A stretch of DNA of 9,883 bases from an uncultured Lachnospiraceae bacterium (GCA_947594335.1 CANQEC010000079.1:1-9883), one strand, 5' to 3'. Positions 1-7,293 are shown, counted from the stretch's first letter. The notes: a model not told the origin generated them from the sequence alone. Numbers and translations are program-made.

Positions 1-200
1 CAGAACAGATAACAGCCAAGATATATCACGACCGTCCACGGCAGAAACGGGATCCGCGCGTCAAGCCGGCCTCCGAGGCTGTAATGCGGCCTTCCTGCGG
101 TAATCAGCCGCGACCCGTTATAGACAAGAAAGTTGCACGCAAGCGTCAAAAACAGCGGAAACCTCATACAGCGGGGCACTGTCTCTTTTTTTCTTTTCAT
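1..200 (-). CDS. PAP2-family membrane phosphatase, N-terminal part (runs off the window)
   Basis: This open frame reads leftward off the window, so only about 66 N-terminal residues are visible. It starts MKRKKETVPRC, a basic tip, followed by a hydrophobic stretch (FPLFLTLACNFLVY), then NGSRLITAGRPHYSL, LDARIPFLPWTVVIYLGCYLFW. A short loop between two membrane segments containing a 'LDxxIPFxPW' motif is typical of the N-terminus of PAP2-type (phosphatidic acid phosphatase / inositol phosphotransferase-like) membrane proteins; the catalytic histidine motifs would lie outside the window. The ATG at 200 has a GGGA only 3 bases upstream. An in-frame ATG at 209 (adding MGR) is an alternative with no clear ribosome binding site. 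It follows the PucR gene on the same strand after about 160 bases and need not belong to the corrinoid locus. The family call is from recalled sequence character only. Confidence 0.55.
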   Translation of the reverse strand, partial: MKRKKETVPRCMRFPLFLTLACNFLVYNGSRLITAGRPHYSLGGRLDARIPFLPWTVVIYLGCYLF

Positions 201-359
201 ACGTCCCATACTTGTATCAGTATAAAATAATCCTTCTGACAATTCTTAAATATTTTCTTAATTCTCTTAATTTCCTCAATTTTTCCGGGCGCACAGGACT
301 CCCGCCTGCAAAACCCGGGAAAAGTATCTTCGGAAACACTTTGATCAGCGTTTCCCTTC
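201..359. other. Intergenic region with a stem-loop and an A/T-rich upstream tract
   Basis: The gap between the PucR stop and the PAP2-like start holds a nested inverted repeat: CCGGG at 285-289 pairs with CCCGG at 314-318, and inside it CAGG 294-297 pairs with CCTG 305-308. On the minus strand it is followed by AAAAATTG rather than a T run, so it is not a standard terminator. Bases 243-280 are very A/T rich, with three spaced TTCTTAA or CTCTTAA motifs (243, 255, 264). Read on the minus strand they lie upstream of a possible -10 element (TATACT, 217-222) for the PAP2-like gene. I see no good -35, so the promoter is only a suggestion. Confidence 0.3.
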
Positions 360-1886
360 TTACATCTCCTCTCTCTCCAGCATCCGGAACGAGAGGTTCA
401 GATACAGCAGCTCCTCCGCGTCGTCGAGATCAGAGTCCAGAATTTCTTTAATCTTCTCAAGCCTGTACAGAAAGGTACTTCGGTGAATGTACAGTTCCTT
501 CGCCGTCCTGACCGCATTCTGCTGCTGATCGAGATAGGTCCGGAGCGTTTTCATATATTCCGTTCCGTTCTCTTTGTCCATTTTCCGCAGGACCAGCAGC
601 TTCTCGTGGCAGAGCATGGAGCCCGGGAGCTTTCTGGTGATCTGCTCCAGAATATAAGTCATTGTGATCTGGTTAAAATGATGGATCCACAGATACGGCT
701 TGCGGCGGCCTCCGACGTCAAGCGCAAGACAGGACTGCACATACTGGCGCCGCAGCCCCATGTGTCCCTCCATCACGCGGCTGTAGCCCGCTTTCAGATA
801 ACTGTCGCGGATAAACGGCTTGAGCTGCGAAGCCACCTCATCCAGCGGCAGCTTTGTCTCTGTCAGATCAAAAAAATTGACAATATCTCCCTCATATATA
901 AAGCTGCTGCAGCCTTTGTACTGTTCTTCCATAAAATTGCAGATGGAATTGGTCGGAAGATTCCCCCGGTCGAGATAGGTCAGCTGATAGACCAGGCACA
1001 GATACTGATGCTCCCTCTGCCAGCCCAGCGATGTCAGATATCTGCTGGCCTCCATATAATCCAGCGTCCGGTCCGAGAGGATTCTGCGCAGGATCTTGTG
1101 CAGGCTTTCATCGCGCCTGCCTCCGCGCCCTTCCCTGCTCTGCAGCACATATTTGATGTTCTGTCCGAGAATCTCCAGAAGATCCCCGTCAGCATCCGCA
1201 AGCCGTTTCTTATATTCCAGCAGGCACAGGCAGTGCGTTATCTCGCCGCCCTTTCTGATATTCCAGTTCAGTGATCGAAAACCCGTGATATAATCCGGCC
1301 CCCAGTAACAGCCGCCGCCCGGATGCTCCTTCTCATATCCGGGATCCTGAAGCACCGCGTTGACATACTCCATATGTTCCTGTCCCGATTCCAGAAACGG
1401 ATACTTTTCGGACAGGGCTTCCGTGCCTACCTGCTTCTCAATGGTAAAATCATGGCCGAGGAAAAGCACCAGAGGATTCCCCAGCACCGGAAAAGACGCC
1501 TCCAGCATATCCTCCACAGCGCCCGTCCCAAAACGCAGTTCCGTCAGCTTCTGCTCCCACTCTCCGTAAAAGCGGAACGCGCGGACCAGTGCGTTCGAAA
1601 CCTCGGGAAGCCTTTCTTTTTCCGCAAGCACAATCACGGCGCCGTGCGCAGGAAACGTCCCGCGTATGCCGCCGCAGAAAATAAAAAGCGTCTGTTCCGG
1701 TATCTCCATATTCTCCGGAAACGCAGAGGCACCATCCAGAAGATATAACCAGCCTTCCTCAGGACGCTCCCCCATCTCGTACAAAAGCGGTCCCTGCACC
1801 GGCCCGGAGCTTCCGATGCGTTCCGTCTCCTCCACCTCAAAACGTTCCTGCAGATATGCCAGCAGGATTCGGTCCGTCAGTCTCAT
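360..1886 (-). CDS. PucR/CdaR-type transcriptional regulator
   Basis: A 508-residue protein. The diagnostic part is the C-terminus: residues about 440-505 contain LRTYLDQQQNAVRTAKEL, YIHRSTFLYRLEKI and a closing LLYLNLSFRML, the PucR C-terminal helix-turn-helix (HTH_30) layout in which a short 'Y(L)xxxxN' helix precedes a Y-x-HR-ST-xx-YRL recognition helix. The preceding 430 residues hold no motif I recognise with certainty; this part usually carries the sensory domain and a degenerate GGDEF-like domain. It is cytoplasmic, with no signal peptide or membrane segment. The ATG at 1886 has GGCGGG about 6 bases upstream. It is the last gene in line after the activase, DUF2284 and corrinoid genes, so it probably controls the methyl-transfer genes in response to a substrate. 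The effector and DNA site are unknown. The 82-bp repeats lie just upstream and may affect its expression. Confidence 0.85.
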   Translation of the reverse strand: MRLTDRILLAYLQERFEVEETERIGSSGPVQGPLLYEMGERPEEGWLYLLDGASAFPENMEIPEQTLFIFCGGIRGTFPAHGAVIVLAEKERLPEVSNALVRAFRFYGEWEQKLTELRFGTGAVEDMLEASFPVLGNPLVLFLGHDFTIEKQVGTEALSEKYPFLESGQEHMEYVNAVLQDPGYEKEHPGGGCYWGPDYITGFRSLNWNIRKGGEITHCLCLLEYKKRLADADGDLLEILGQNIKYVLQSREGRGGRRDESLHKILRRILSDRTLDYMEASRYLTSLGWQREHQYLCLVYQLTYLDRGNLPTNSICNFMEEQYKGCSSFIYEGDIVNFFDLTETKLPLDEVASQLKPFIRDSYLKAGYSRVMEGHMGLRRQYVQSCLALDVGGRRKPYLWIHHFNQITMTYILEQITRKLPGSMLCHEKLLVLRKMDKENGTEYMKTLRTYLDQQQNAVRTAKELYIHRSTFLYRLEKIKEILDSDLDDAEELLYLNLSFRMLEREEM

Positions 1887-1922
1887 CTGGAACCCGCCGC
1901 CTTTCTTCCATGCTCACGGCAG

Positions 1923-2154
1923 ACAACAAAATACTTTTGCTCTGCACTTTCCCACGCCGATCCTTTCACGGCATGACAAATTTCTTCGCCGTGCCTGCGC
2001 AGAACGGCAAAACATTTTCGCTCTGCCCGTTCCACACACCGATCCTTTCACGGCATGACAAATTTCTTCGCCGTGCCTGCGCAGAACGGCAAAACATTTT
2101 CGCTCTGCCCGTTCCACGCACCGATCCTTTCACGGCATGACAAATTTCTTCGCC
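1923..2154. repeat. 82-bp tandem repeat copying the end of the corrinoid gene
   Basis: Two full copies lie head to tail at 1959-2040 and 2041-2122, differing at one base (A2036 versus G2118). A third, partial copy (2123-2154, 32 bases identical) is the true 3' end of the upstream corrinoid gene: its last codons (AKKFVMP and the TGA) plus the first 7 bases after the stop. A diverged partial copy precedes the array at about 1923-1958. Read on the minus strand, each unit repeats the last codons and stop, then about 57 bases of 3' flank. Each unit can fold several ways: CACGGC (1967-1972) with GCCGTG (1988-1993), or GAACGG (2002-2007) with CCGTTC (2027-2032), and the same again 82 bases further on. 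The array fills most of the 243-base gap before the PucR gene. Because 82 is not a multiple of 3, the copies do not extend the protein. Confidence 0.95.
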
Positions 2155-2768
2155 ATCTCCGCGGCGTCCACTGCATTCTCCGTGTATGCGTCCGCGCCGA
2201 TCTCGTCCGCGAACTCCTGCGTGATGCAGCCGCCGCCGACCATGATCTTCAGCCGTTTTTCCTTATCCATCTTCCGCAGCGCCTTCACAACACTGCGCAT
2301 CTCCGGGGCCGACGTCGTCAGAAGCGAGGAAATACACACGATCGACGCATCTGGATTTTCCCGGACCGCTTTCTGAAACTGCTTCTCCGAGATATCCACT
2401 CCCAGATCGATCACACAAAAACCCGCGCAGCGGAACATGATCGCAACCATATTCTTTCCCACATCATGGAGATCCCCCTCGACGGTTCCCAGAATCGCCG
2501 TTCCGATACACGGAAGTTTTTCATCGCGCATATGCGGCTCCAGAATTTTCAGCCCTCTCTGCATTCCGCGGGCCGCGGACAGCACACGCGGAATGTCCGC
2601 TTCTCCGTTTTTAAAATCATTCCCGGCGCTGCGCATGGCAGGTATCATTCCCCTTTCGAGGATCTCCTGCGGATCAATCCCTTCTTCCAGCGCCCGGTGA
2701 ATCAGATCGTCTGTATCTTTTATCCGGCCGTTTTCAATTGAGTACCGGATTTCTTCCAATACAGACAT
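2130..2768 (-). CDS. Corrinoid (B12-binding) methyl carrier protein, copy 1
   Basis: A 212-residue MtgC/MttC/MtaC-type protein that carries a methyl group on a bound cobalamin between two methyltransferases. An N-terminal helical cap (residues about 1-85, B12-binding-2 type) is followed by a Rossmann-like B12-binding domain. The cobalt-ligand motif is D99-L-H101-D-V-G104 within GTVEGDLHDVGKN, with His101 the expected lower ligand. It is followed by IDLGVD, the SSLLTT stretch (about 147-152) and GGGCIT (about 178-183), which line the nucleotide tail. I chose the ATG at 2768 because GAGGTG lies 6 bases upstream; a GTG at 2777 is in frame but would overlap that site. It starts 39 bases after the DUF2284 stop, so the two are probably co-transcribed. 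It is clearly a paralogue of the carrier at 7536-8168. Its last codons are duplicated in the downstream repeats. Its partner methyltransferase is not in the window. Confidence 0.95.
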   Translation of the reverse strand: MSVLEEIRYSIENGRIKDTDDLIHRALEEGIDPQEILERGMIPAMRSAGNDFKNGEADIPRVLSAARGMQRGLKILEPHMRDEKLPCIGTAILGTVEGDLHDVGKNMVAIMFRCAGFCVIDLGVDISEKQFQKAVRENPDASIVCISSLLTTSAPEMRSVVKALRKMDKEKRLKIMVGGGCITQEFADEIGADAYTENAVDAAEMAKKFVMP

Positions 2769-2807
2769 TTGCCTCACCTCTTGTATCTTTTGTACCTGTT
2801 ATGCTTC

Positions 2808-3347
2808 CTACTCCAGCAGATAACAGGCCGTATATGCGATCGTGCACGGACCGTAATAATAACTCATTCCATTTGCGGTACAGACTTCCGTCACCAGCAT
2901 CCCGTACGCCTCCATCGAAGCGAACATATCATCCGGAAATCTGCACGGGGCATCCGGATACGCGCATTCTTTGCACCGGGTACAGCAGCCGCTTCCGATC
3001 GAGAGCATCCCCGGGAACTTTTTATGCAGAACTTCCCGCATCCGCTGAAAATTCTCCTTGTGGAGCGCCTCCGTCTCCATCATGGCTTCTCCGTCCAGTT
3101 CATCCTCAAGCTCGCCAACTGTCTGCACGAGAATACCGGAAGTATATCTGCGCACGCGCGCCTCGCATTCCTCCAGCGTTCCGGCCCCCGGCGGGCAGCT
3201 CCACCGCTTTCCATACATACGGCACGTGTTTTTTTCACACATCTTCCGGACCTCCGGAAGCACTTGGATCGTGGACGCGTCAAGCGGAGCGATATGCGTA
3301 AAACCGCACTCCTGACCGATGCGTTCCAGCTCCTGATAGTCAAGCAT
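2808..3347 (-). CDS. DUF2284 family cysteine-rich, predicted metal-binding protein
   Basis: A 179-residue soluble protein beginning MLDYQELERIGQECGF. It has many cysteines in short clusters: MCEKNTC and WSCPPG in the first half, then CCTRCKEC, AYPDAPC, VCTANG, and GPCTIAYTACYLLE at the end. This arrangement, with 'RWSCPP' and 'C-C-x-x-C-x-x-C', is that of DUF2284, a family of unknown activity predicted to bind metal, possibly as an iron-sulfur protein; cofactor and role are inference. The ATG at 3347 has GAGGGA 6 bases upstream; an upstream in-frame TTG at 3380 is less convincing. It sits between the activase and the corrinoid gene, 39 bases ahead of the latter. Proteins of this family often neighbour corrinoid methyltransferase genes, which would suit electron delivery to cobalt or help in cofactor handling, but nothing in the sequence proves this. 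Confidence 0.8.
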   Translation of the reverse strand: MLDYQELERIGQECGFTHIAPLDASTIQVLPEVRKMCEKNTCRMYGKRWSCPPGAGTLEECEARVRRYTSGILVQTVGELEDELDGEAMMETEALHKENFQRMREVLHKKFPGMLSIGSGCCTRCKECAYPDAPCRFPDDMFASMEAYGMLVTEVCTANGMSYYYGPCTIAYTACYLLE

Positions 3348-3711
3348 AATCTTTCCCTCTTTTCCTTCTGTCTGTTTCAATCGTATCCTGGCTCCATGTC
3401 AGCGAAAGATACCGATCTCTCTCTTTCCTCTGCTGACGTCAAATTTGTCTTTCGCAGTTTCTCCCATCACCTGCAGAGATTCGGAAATTCCTGCATTCTT
3501 TGTCAAACTCCCCTGCGGGTCGTGAACGTAACAACGCTTCGCGATGCAGGGTCTGCCCCAGCGAAGCGAGGGTACAGAAATGCTGCTTTCGCAGCATTTC
3601 GCGCCGCAGTTCTCGGGATTTCTGTGCAGAACGCACAGAAATCACCTCGCGGGACAGTGAAGGTGTGAACTGTAACGCCCCTCTGTCTGAGACATTCTCC
3701 CGGACAGCATC
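3348..3711. other. Gene-free gap with a run of strong hairpins
   Basis: No convincing gene lies in this gap between the activase stop and the DUF2284 start. From 3535 to 3665 it holds four neighbouring stem-loops. CGCTTCGC (3535-3542) pairs perfectly with GCGAAGCG (3561-3568), enclosing GCAG-ggt-CTGC (3546-3556). AAATGCTGC (3578-3586) pairs perfectly with GCAGCATTT (3591-3599) over a 4-base loop. GATTTCTGTGC (3617-3627) pairs perfectly with GCACAGAAATC (3633-3643) over a 5-base loop. CACCT (3643-3647) pairs with AGGTG (3661-3665). None is followed by a T run on the minus strand, so they do not look like a simple terminator. A dispersed intergenic repeat, an RNA processing or stability element, or an untranslated RNA would all fit. 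The DUF2284 ribosome binding site is at the low end. Confidence 0.6.
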
Positions 3712-5823
3712 TCACAGTTCCGGGAACTCCAGCTCATCCACAAAATAATCCTGAAATTCCGGCAGTCCCGCGAGCTCCAGAAACTCCGTCTCCGCCGCAA
3801 GCTTCGCCGCATGCTCCCACATGGCGTGGTTCTGCAGAATCTCCCTGGCTCCTTCCCCGGCCGCGTTTCCGATCGCGGAAATCCTGCCGCGCAGTTCCGG
3901 CGGAATCAGACCGATCGTACACGCGCTCTCCGGAGAGAGAAAACTTCCGAACGCTCCGGCAAGCCAGACCTGTCTGATCTCATCAAGCGGAACAGACATC
4001 TTCTCCGCCAGCAGCCGAACTCCGGCCGCGATCGCCGCCTTCGCAAGCTGCAGCTCCCCGATATCCTGCGGGATCAGCGCCAGCTCCCTGCCGTCCTCTG
4101 TCTCTTTTGGCAAAGCGAGAACAATACGGTCTCCGTTCTGCAGCTCGCCTGTCTCGCTGATCTGTCCGCTGCGCCACAGCTCCGCCGCCAGATCAAGCAG
4201 ACCTGAGCCGCAGATGCCGCGCGCCTTCTGGTCTCCGATCGTCGTGTACTTCCACGCCCCGTTCTCCCATTTCACCAAATTTATGGCTCCCGGCGCTCCG
4301 CGCATTCCCCGCGAGATCCTGCTGCCCTCGAACGCCGGACCGGCAGCCGTCGAGCAGGAAATCATTTTGTGGTCACGCCCAAGCACGACCTCGCCGTTCG
4401 TCCCGATGTCGATCAGCAGCGTCCACTCCTTCTGCTCCGCAAGGTTGGAGGATACAAGGCACGCCACCGTATCGGCGCCCACGAACCCCGCGATGTTCGG
4501 AAGCATCATAATCTGTCCCCGCGGATTGATATGCAGGCCGTAATCGGACGCCCGCAGGATCATCGGCTCCGCAACCGCCGGATTGTACGGCGCATGCACT
4601 AGAGAATCAACACAGATCCCGAGAAACAGATGATGCATGCACGTATTCCCCGCAACCGACACGAGATAAATCTGTTCCGGCACAGTTCCCGCGGACTTTG
4701 CCATCTCAGAGAGCATCTCATTTACCGCTGCCTGAATGCAGCCGGAAAGCTCCTCCATCCCGTGTTCCAGACTGTAGTTCGCCCGGTTGATCACGTCCGC
4801 CCCGTACTGTACCTGCGGATTCATGCGGCTTGCGACCGCCGCCTCGCTTCCGTCCTCTCCGCGCAGCAGATACCCCACGACCGTCGTCGTGCCGATATCA
4901 AAAGCCGCCATATAAAACGGCTGCCGCTCCGCCGACACGTCAAGCACCGTGTAGGTGCGAGATTCCAGGACAGCTGCGGCTCCTGCCGCATCCCCTGAAA
5001 TGGACGACGCCGGTGATTCTGCCGCAGTTCCTGAAACAGAAAAGACAGAACCCATAGAAGCGTTTCCGGTCTTTGCAGGTTTCCGGTCTGCCTGGATATT
5101 GTTTATCACTTCATCCTCACAGACCACCGCCCAGATACTTCCCTTTGTCTTCTTTAAAATTGGACCGAGCTTCGACGCGATTTCGGGACTGGCCGGTATC
5201 ACCGCCGCGCCTTCATCTCCAATCCAGGCTGCTTTCCGTTCCGCCGGATTCGCTTCTCCATCTGCTGCATTCTTTCCGCCAACCGCAGTTTTGTCCACGT
5301 TTTCAGAAGCCTCGTCGACTGCGTTTCCGACTATGTTCAAATCTCTTTCCTGGTTAGATGCTGTTTTCTTTTCGCCCGCATCAGTCTCCCCGCCAACTGC
5401 ATGCAAAACTGCCTGCTGTCCGGCTTCACCGCTCCAGGAACCACCCACAGCTTTCCGCAGGCTGTCCGCAAACCGGATCCAGTCCGACGTGCTCTGTCCC
5501 GCGGGGCAGGGCGGCACCTCAAGCCGGATCTGGCGGAGCGCCGGATCGAACACCGTTCCGTGCGAAACGCCTCCCGTCAGGATATTCGCGGAGGCTTCCG
5601 CCCCCATTGTATCCACGATCAGATCCTCACACACTGAAAACATACACGACTTCACGATCACATCCTTGCCGCCGCACAGCTTCACCGCGCACTTTCCGCA
5701 GCGCCCTCTGCCCCCGCAGGGCGCGTCAGGAGTAAGACCCGCATGGCGCATCACTTCCAGGAGGCTTTCCCCCGCCTGCGCCTTCGCCGTTATACCCTCT
5801 CTGATAAACTGAATTTCATACAT
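3712..5823 (-). CDS. RACo-type ATP-dependent corrinoid activation protein (2Fe-2S plus ASKHA/DUF4445)
   Basis: A 703-residue protein expected to reduce inactive Co(II) corrinoid to Co(I) using ATP. The N-terminus is a 2Fe-2S ferredoxin domain: APCGGRGRCGKC gives C36-x5-C42-x2-C45, with C60 the likely fourth ligand. The C-terminal half is an ASKHA-type ATPase (DUF4445): AAFDIGTTTVVGYLL (306-320), VAGNTCMHHLFLG (390-402), DIGTNGEVVLG (472-482), CSTAAGPAFEG (490-500), GICGSGLLDL (537-546) and LAGAFGSF (621-628) are the phosphate and adenosine loops. Between the domains lie two stretches rich in Ala, Gly, Ser, Glu and Lys (about 130-205 and 245-290) that make it longer than the roughly 600-650 residues I expect. 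The ATG at 5823 has GAGGT 8 bases upstream. A strong promoter lies about 100 bases upstream, making this the first gene of the DUF2284-corrinoid-PucR set. Its targets are presumably both corrinoid proteins here. Confidence 0.93.
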   Translation of the reverse strand: MYEIQFIREGITAKAQAGESLLEVMRHAGLTPDAPCGGRGRCGKCAVKLCGGKDVIVKSCMFSVCEDLIVDTMGAEASANILTGGVSHGTVFDPALRQIRLEVPPCPAGQSTSDWIRFADSLRKAVGGSWSGEAGQQAVLHAVGGETDAGEKKTASNQERDLNIVGNAVDEASENVDKTAVGGKNAADGEANPAERKAAWIGDEGAAVIPASPEIASKLGPILKKTKGSIWAVVCEDEVINNIQADRKPAKTGNASMGSVFSVSGTAAESPASSISGDAAGAAAVLESRTYTVLDVSAERQPFYMAAFDIGTTTVVGYLLRGEDGSEAAVASRMNPQVQYGADVINRANYSLEHGMEELSGCIQAAVNEMLSEMAKSAGTVPEQIYLVSVAGNTCMHHLFLGICVDSLVHAPYNPAVAEPMILRASDYGLHINPRGQIMMLPNIAGFVGADTVACLVSSNLAEQKEWTLLIDIGTNGEVVLGRDHKMISCSTAAGPAFEGSRISRGMRGAPGAINLVKWENGAWKYTTIGDQKARGICGSGLLDLAAELWRSGQISETGELQNGDRIVLALPKETEDGRELALIPQDIGELQLAKAAIAAGVRLLAEKMSVPLDEIRQVWLAGAFGSFLSPESACTIGLIPPELRGRISAIGNAAGEGAREILQNHAMWEHAAKLAAETEFLELAGLPEFQDYFVDELEFPEL

Positions 5824-5923
5824 ACCCCATTACCTCATTTGTCCGCATCTCCTGTGCACGTCCCGCCTCCCTGATCAGAGCGCGTCACAGAATTTGGCCG
5901 GATTTCTTCCGCTGTTTTGTTTC

Positions 5924-5952
5924 ATTATATAGGGAAACCTATGTTTCGTCAA
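5924..5952 (-). promoter_or_regulatory. SigmaA-type promoter of the activase operon with palindrome in the spacer
   Basis: On the minus strand TTGACG (5952-5947) is followed after exactly 17 bases by a perfect TATAAT (5929-5924). The -35 matches TTGACA in 5 of 6 positions. Transcription would begin near 5917, giving a leader of about 94 bases before the activase ATG. The spacer and the first base of the -10 contain a perfect inverted repeat, ATAGG-4-CCTAT (5929-5942), well placed for a repressor or activator that acts on the promoter. It is the best promoter in the window. Confidence 0.75.
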
Positions 5953-5956
5953 ACGT

Positions 5957-5997
5957 AAAAAGGCGTCTTCAGGCTATATTCCCGAAAACGCCTTTTC
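5957..5997. terminator. Bidirectional terminator after the ATPase gene
   Basis: AAAAGGCGT (5958-5966) pairs perfectly with ACGCCTTTT (5988-5996), with further TTC:GAA pairing inside the loop. The arms supply T runs on both strands: read on the minus strand the stem ends in CGCCTTTTTACG. It lies 26 bases beyond the ATPase stop and immediately before the activase promoter, so it separates the ATPase transcript from the activase operon. Confidence 0.75.
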
Positions 5998-6022
5998 TGT
6001 ACTTCTTAATTTTGTGCAAAAG

Positions 6023-7246
6023 TCAGATCATCCAGACCGGCACAATATAGTTATCCCGGTCGATCACTCCCAGTTCCGGCTTCATGCAGATCACGGCTCC
6101 TTTGGAACGGGGTACCGAAGCTTTGTCCAGAACGTGAAATACGCGCACCAGCTCAGGTCCCGGATTTGAAGTCTTTTTGATTTCAATCGGATTCAGCATG
6201 CCATCGTGTTCCAGTATCACATCAATCTCTTTTGCGTCCTTATCCCGATAATAATAGAGAAAGGGCTCTCTCCCGTTTCCCAGATATGTTTTCCTGATTT
6301 CAGACACGACATAATTTTCCAGAATCGCCCCGTTCATGGCGCCGCTCTCCAGCGTTTCCGGGCTGCTCCACTTCGTCAGATAGCAGACAAGTCCTGTATC
6401 ATCAAAATACAGTTTCGGAGTTTTTATCAGGCGCTTCAGCAGGTTATTGGAGTAAGGATGAAGATAGAAAATAATCCCAAGCGTCTCCAGTATGCCAAGC
6501 CAGTCCTTCGCCTGTTTCTGATTGATATCCGCGTCTCTCGCAATCTCAGCCACGTTCAGTATCTGCGCGCATCTTGCCGCGGCAGCCGTAAGAAAACGCA
6601 GAAATTTCAGGGAATCAATCGCGTCGGACAATTCCCGCACATCACGTTCTATATAAGTACTCAGATAACTGCTGTAAAAAATCTGGCCACTGCTGCTCAT
6701 TCCGCTCACAACGGCAGGCATGGAACCCCTGTAAATACGCGCAAAAATATCTCTGATATCTGCGGCGCTTCTTCTGCCTTTCCTGCGGCTCAGTTCTTCC
6801 AGGCCGATCACCAGCGGTTCTGTTTCAGCACCGTATATCTCCGCCTGCGACAGAGAAGTCAGAGAAAGCACTGCCGCTCTCCCGGCAAGTGATTCCTGCA
6901 CGCCGCGCATCAGCCGAAACACCTGAGAACCAGTCAGCCAGAAAGCCCCTGGTTCATGATTTTTGTCCGCAAATATCTTGATATAGGGAAATAACTCCGG
7001 GGCATACTGCACTTCATCAATTAATACAGGAGGCCTGTGCAGCTGTAAAAATAATTCCGGATCGGTTTTCGCAATACTTCTCTCATTCAGATCATCCAGC
7101 GTTACGTAGCTTCTGTCCGTCCCTTCCATCAGTTTTCGAAGCATCGTCGTCTTGCCGACCTGCCTTGGACCTGTCACCAGAACAACCGGATACTCCTTTG
7201 TGACCTGATTCACAATCTTCTCCAGACTCCTCGCTATATAATTCAT
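6023..7246 (-). CDS. AAA_14 / DUF4143 ATP-binding protein
   Basis: A 407-residue single-polypeptide ATPase. Walker A is GPRQVGKT (26-33), Walker B is PVLIDEVQ (73-80), and LTGSQ (104-108) fits the sensor position, followed by SLAGRA (119-124). Residues about 230-260 (LNVAEIARDADINQKQAKDWLGILE) look like a winged helix. The C-terminal DUF4143 part has a nuclease-like pattern, KEIDVILEHDG then IEIKK (E340, D342, E355, K357), resembling PD-(D/E)xK folds, though catalysis is unproven. The ATG at 7246 is preceded by a perfect AAGGAGG (7252-7258) 5 bases away. It has its own putative promoter and a terminator, so it is a single-gene unit. It splits the methyl-transfer genes in two and shows no functional link to them. 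Such ATPases are scattered widely among Clostridia and their role is largely unknown. Confidence 0.92.
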   Translation of the reverse strand: MNYIARSLEKIVNQVTKEYPVVLVTGPRQVGKTTMLRKLMEGTDRSYVTLDDLNERSIAKTDPELFLQLHRPPVLIDEVQYAPELFPYIKIFADKNHEPGAFWLTGSQVFRLMRGVQESLAGRAAVLSLTSLSQAEIYGAETEPLVIGLEELSRRKGRRSAADIRDIFARIYRGSMPAVVSGMSSSGQIFYSSYLSTYIERDVRELSDAIDSLKFLRFLTAAAARCAQILNVAEIARDADINQKQAKDWLGILETLGIIFYLHPYSNNLLKRLIKTPKLYFDDTGLVCYLTKWSSPETLESGAMNGAILENYVVSEIRKTYLGNGREPFLYYYRDKDAKEIDVILEHDGMLNPIEIKKTSNPGPELVRVFHVLDKASVPRSKGAVICMKPELGVIDRDNYIVPVWMI

Positions 7247-7256
7247 TGGAACCTCC

Positions 7257-7293
7257 TTCGGCTGTTTTTTATTTTTATTATATATTAGCCGAA
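7257..7293 (-). promoter_or_regulatory. ATPase promoter region with flanking inverted repeat
   Basis: On the minus strand a perfect TATAAT (7282-7277) lies about 31 bases before the ATPase ATG. The expected -35 position is poor (near TCCACT at 7305-7300). A perfect 7-bp inverted repeat, TTCGGCT (7257-7263) and AGCCGAA (7287-7293), brackets the -10 and the likely start point. The downstream arm overlaps the AA of the AAGGAGG ribosome binding site. Because the upstream arm would not be transcribed from this start, a DNA operator for self-control is more likely than an RNA stem. Confidence 0.4.

Noticed and set aside
285..318. Terminator after the PucR gene
   Set aside because: The CCGGG/CCCGG hairpin is present but on the minus strand is followed by AAAAATTG, not a T run.
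1923..2154. CRISPR array
   Set aside because: The 82-bp units are directly adjacent with no variable spacers, and the last partial unit is coding sequence of the corrinoid gene.
3439..3645. Small minus-strand protein in the hairpin-rich gap
   Set aside because: The 68-codon frame is made up of the hairpin arms, has no recognisable motif and no clear ribosome binding site.
4955..5812. Long plus-strand reading frame opposite the activase
   Set aside because: It lies wholly opposite the domains of the activase and has no family motif; similar plus-strand frames opposite 2808-3347 and 8442-9254 were dropped for the same reason.
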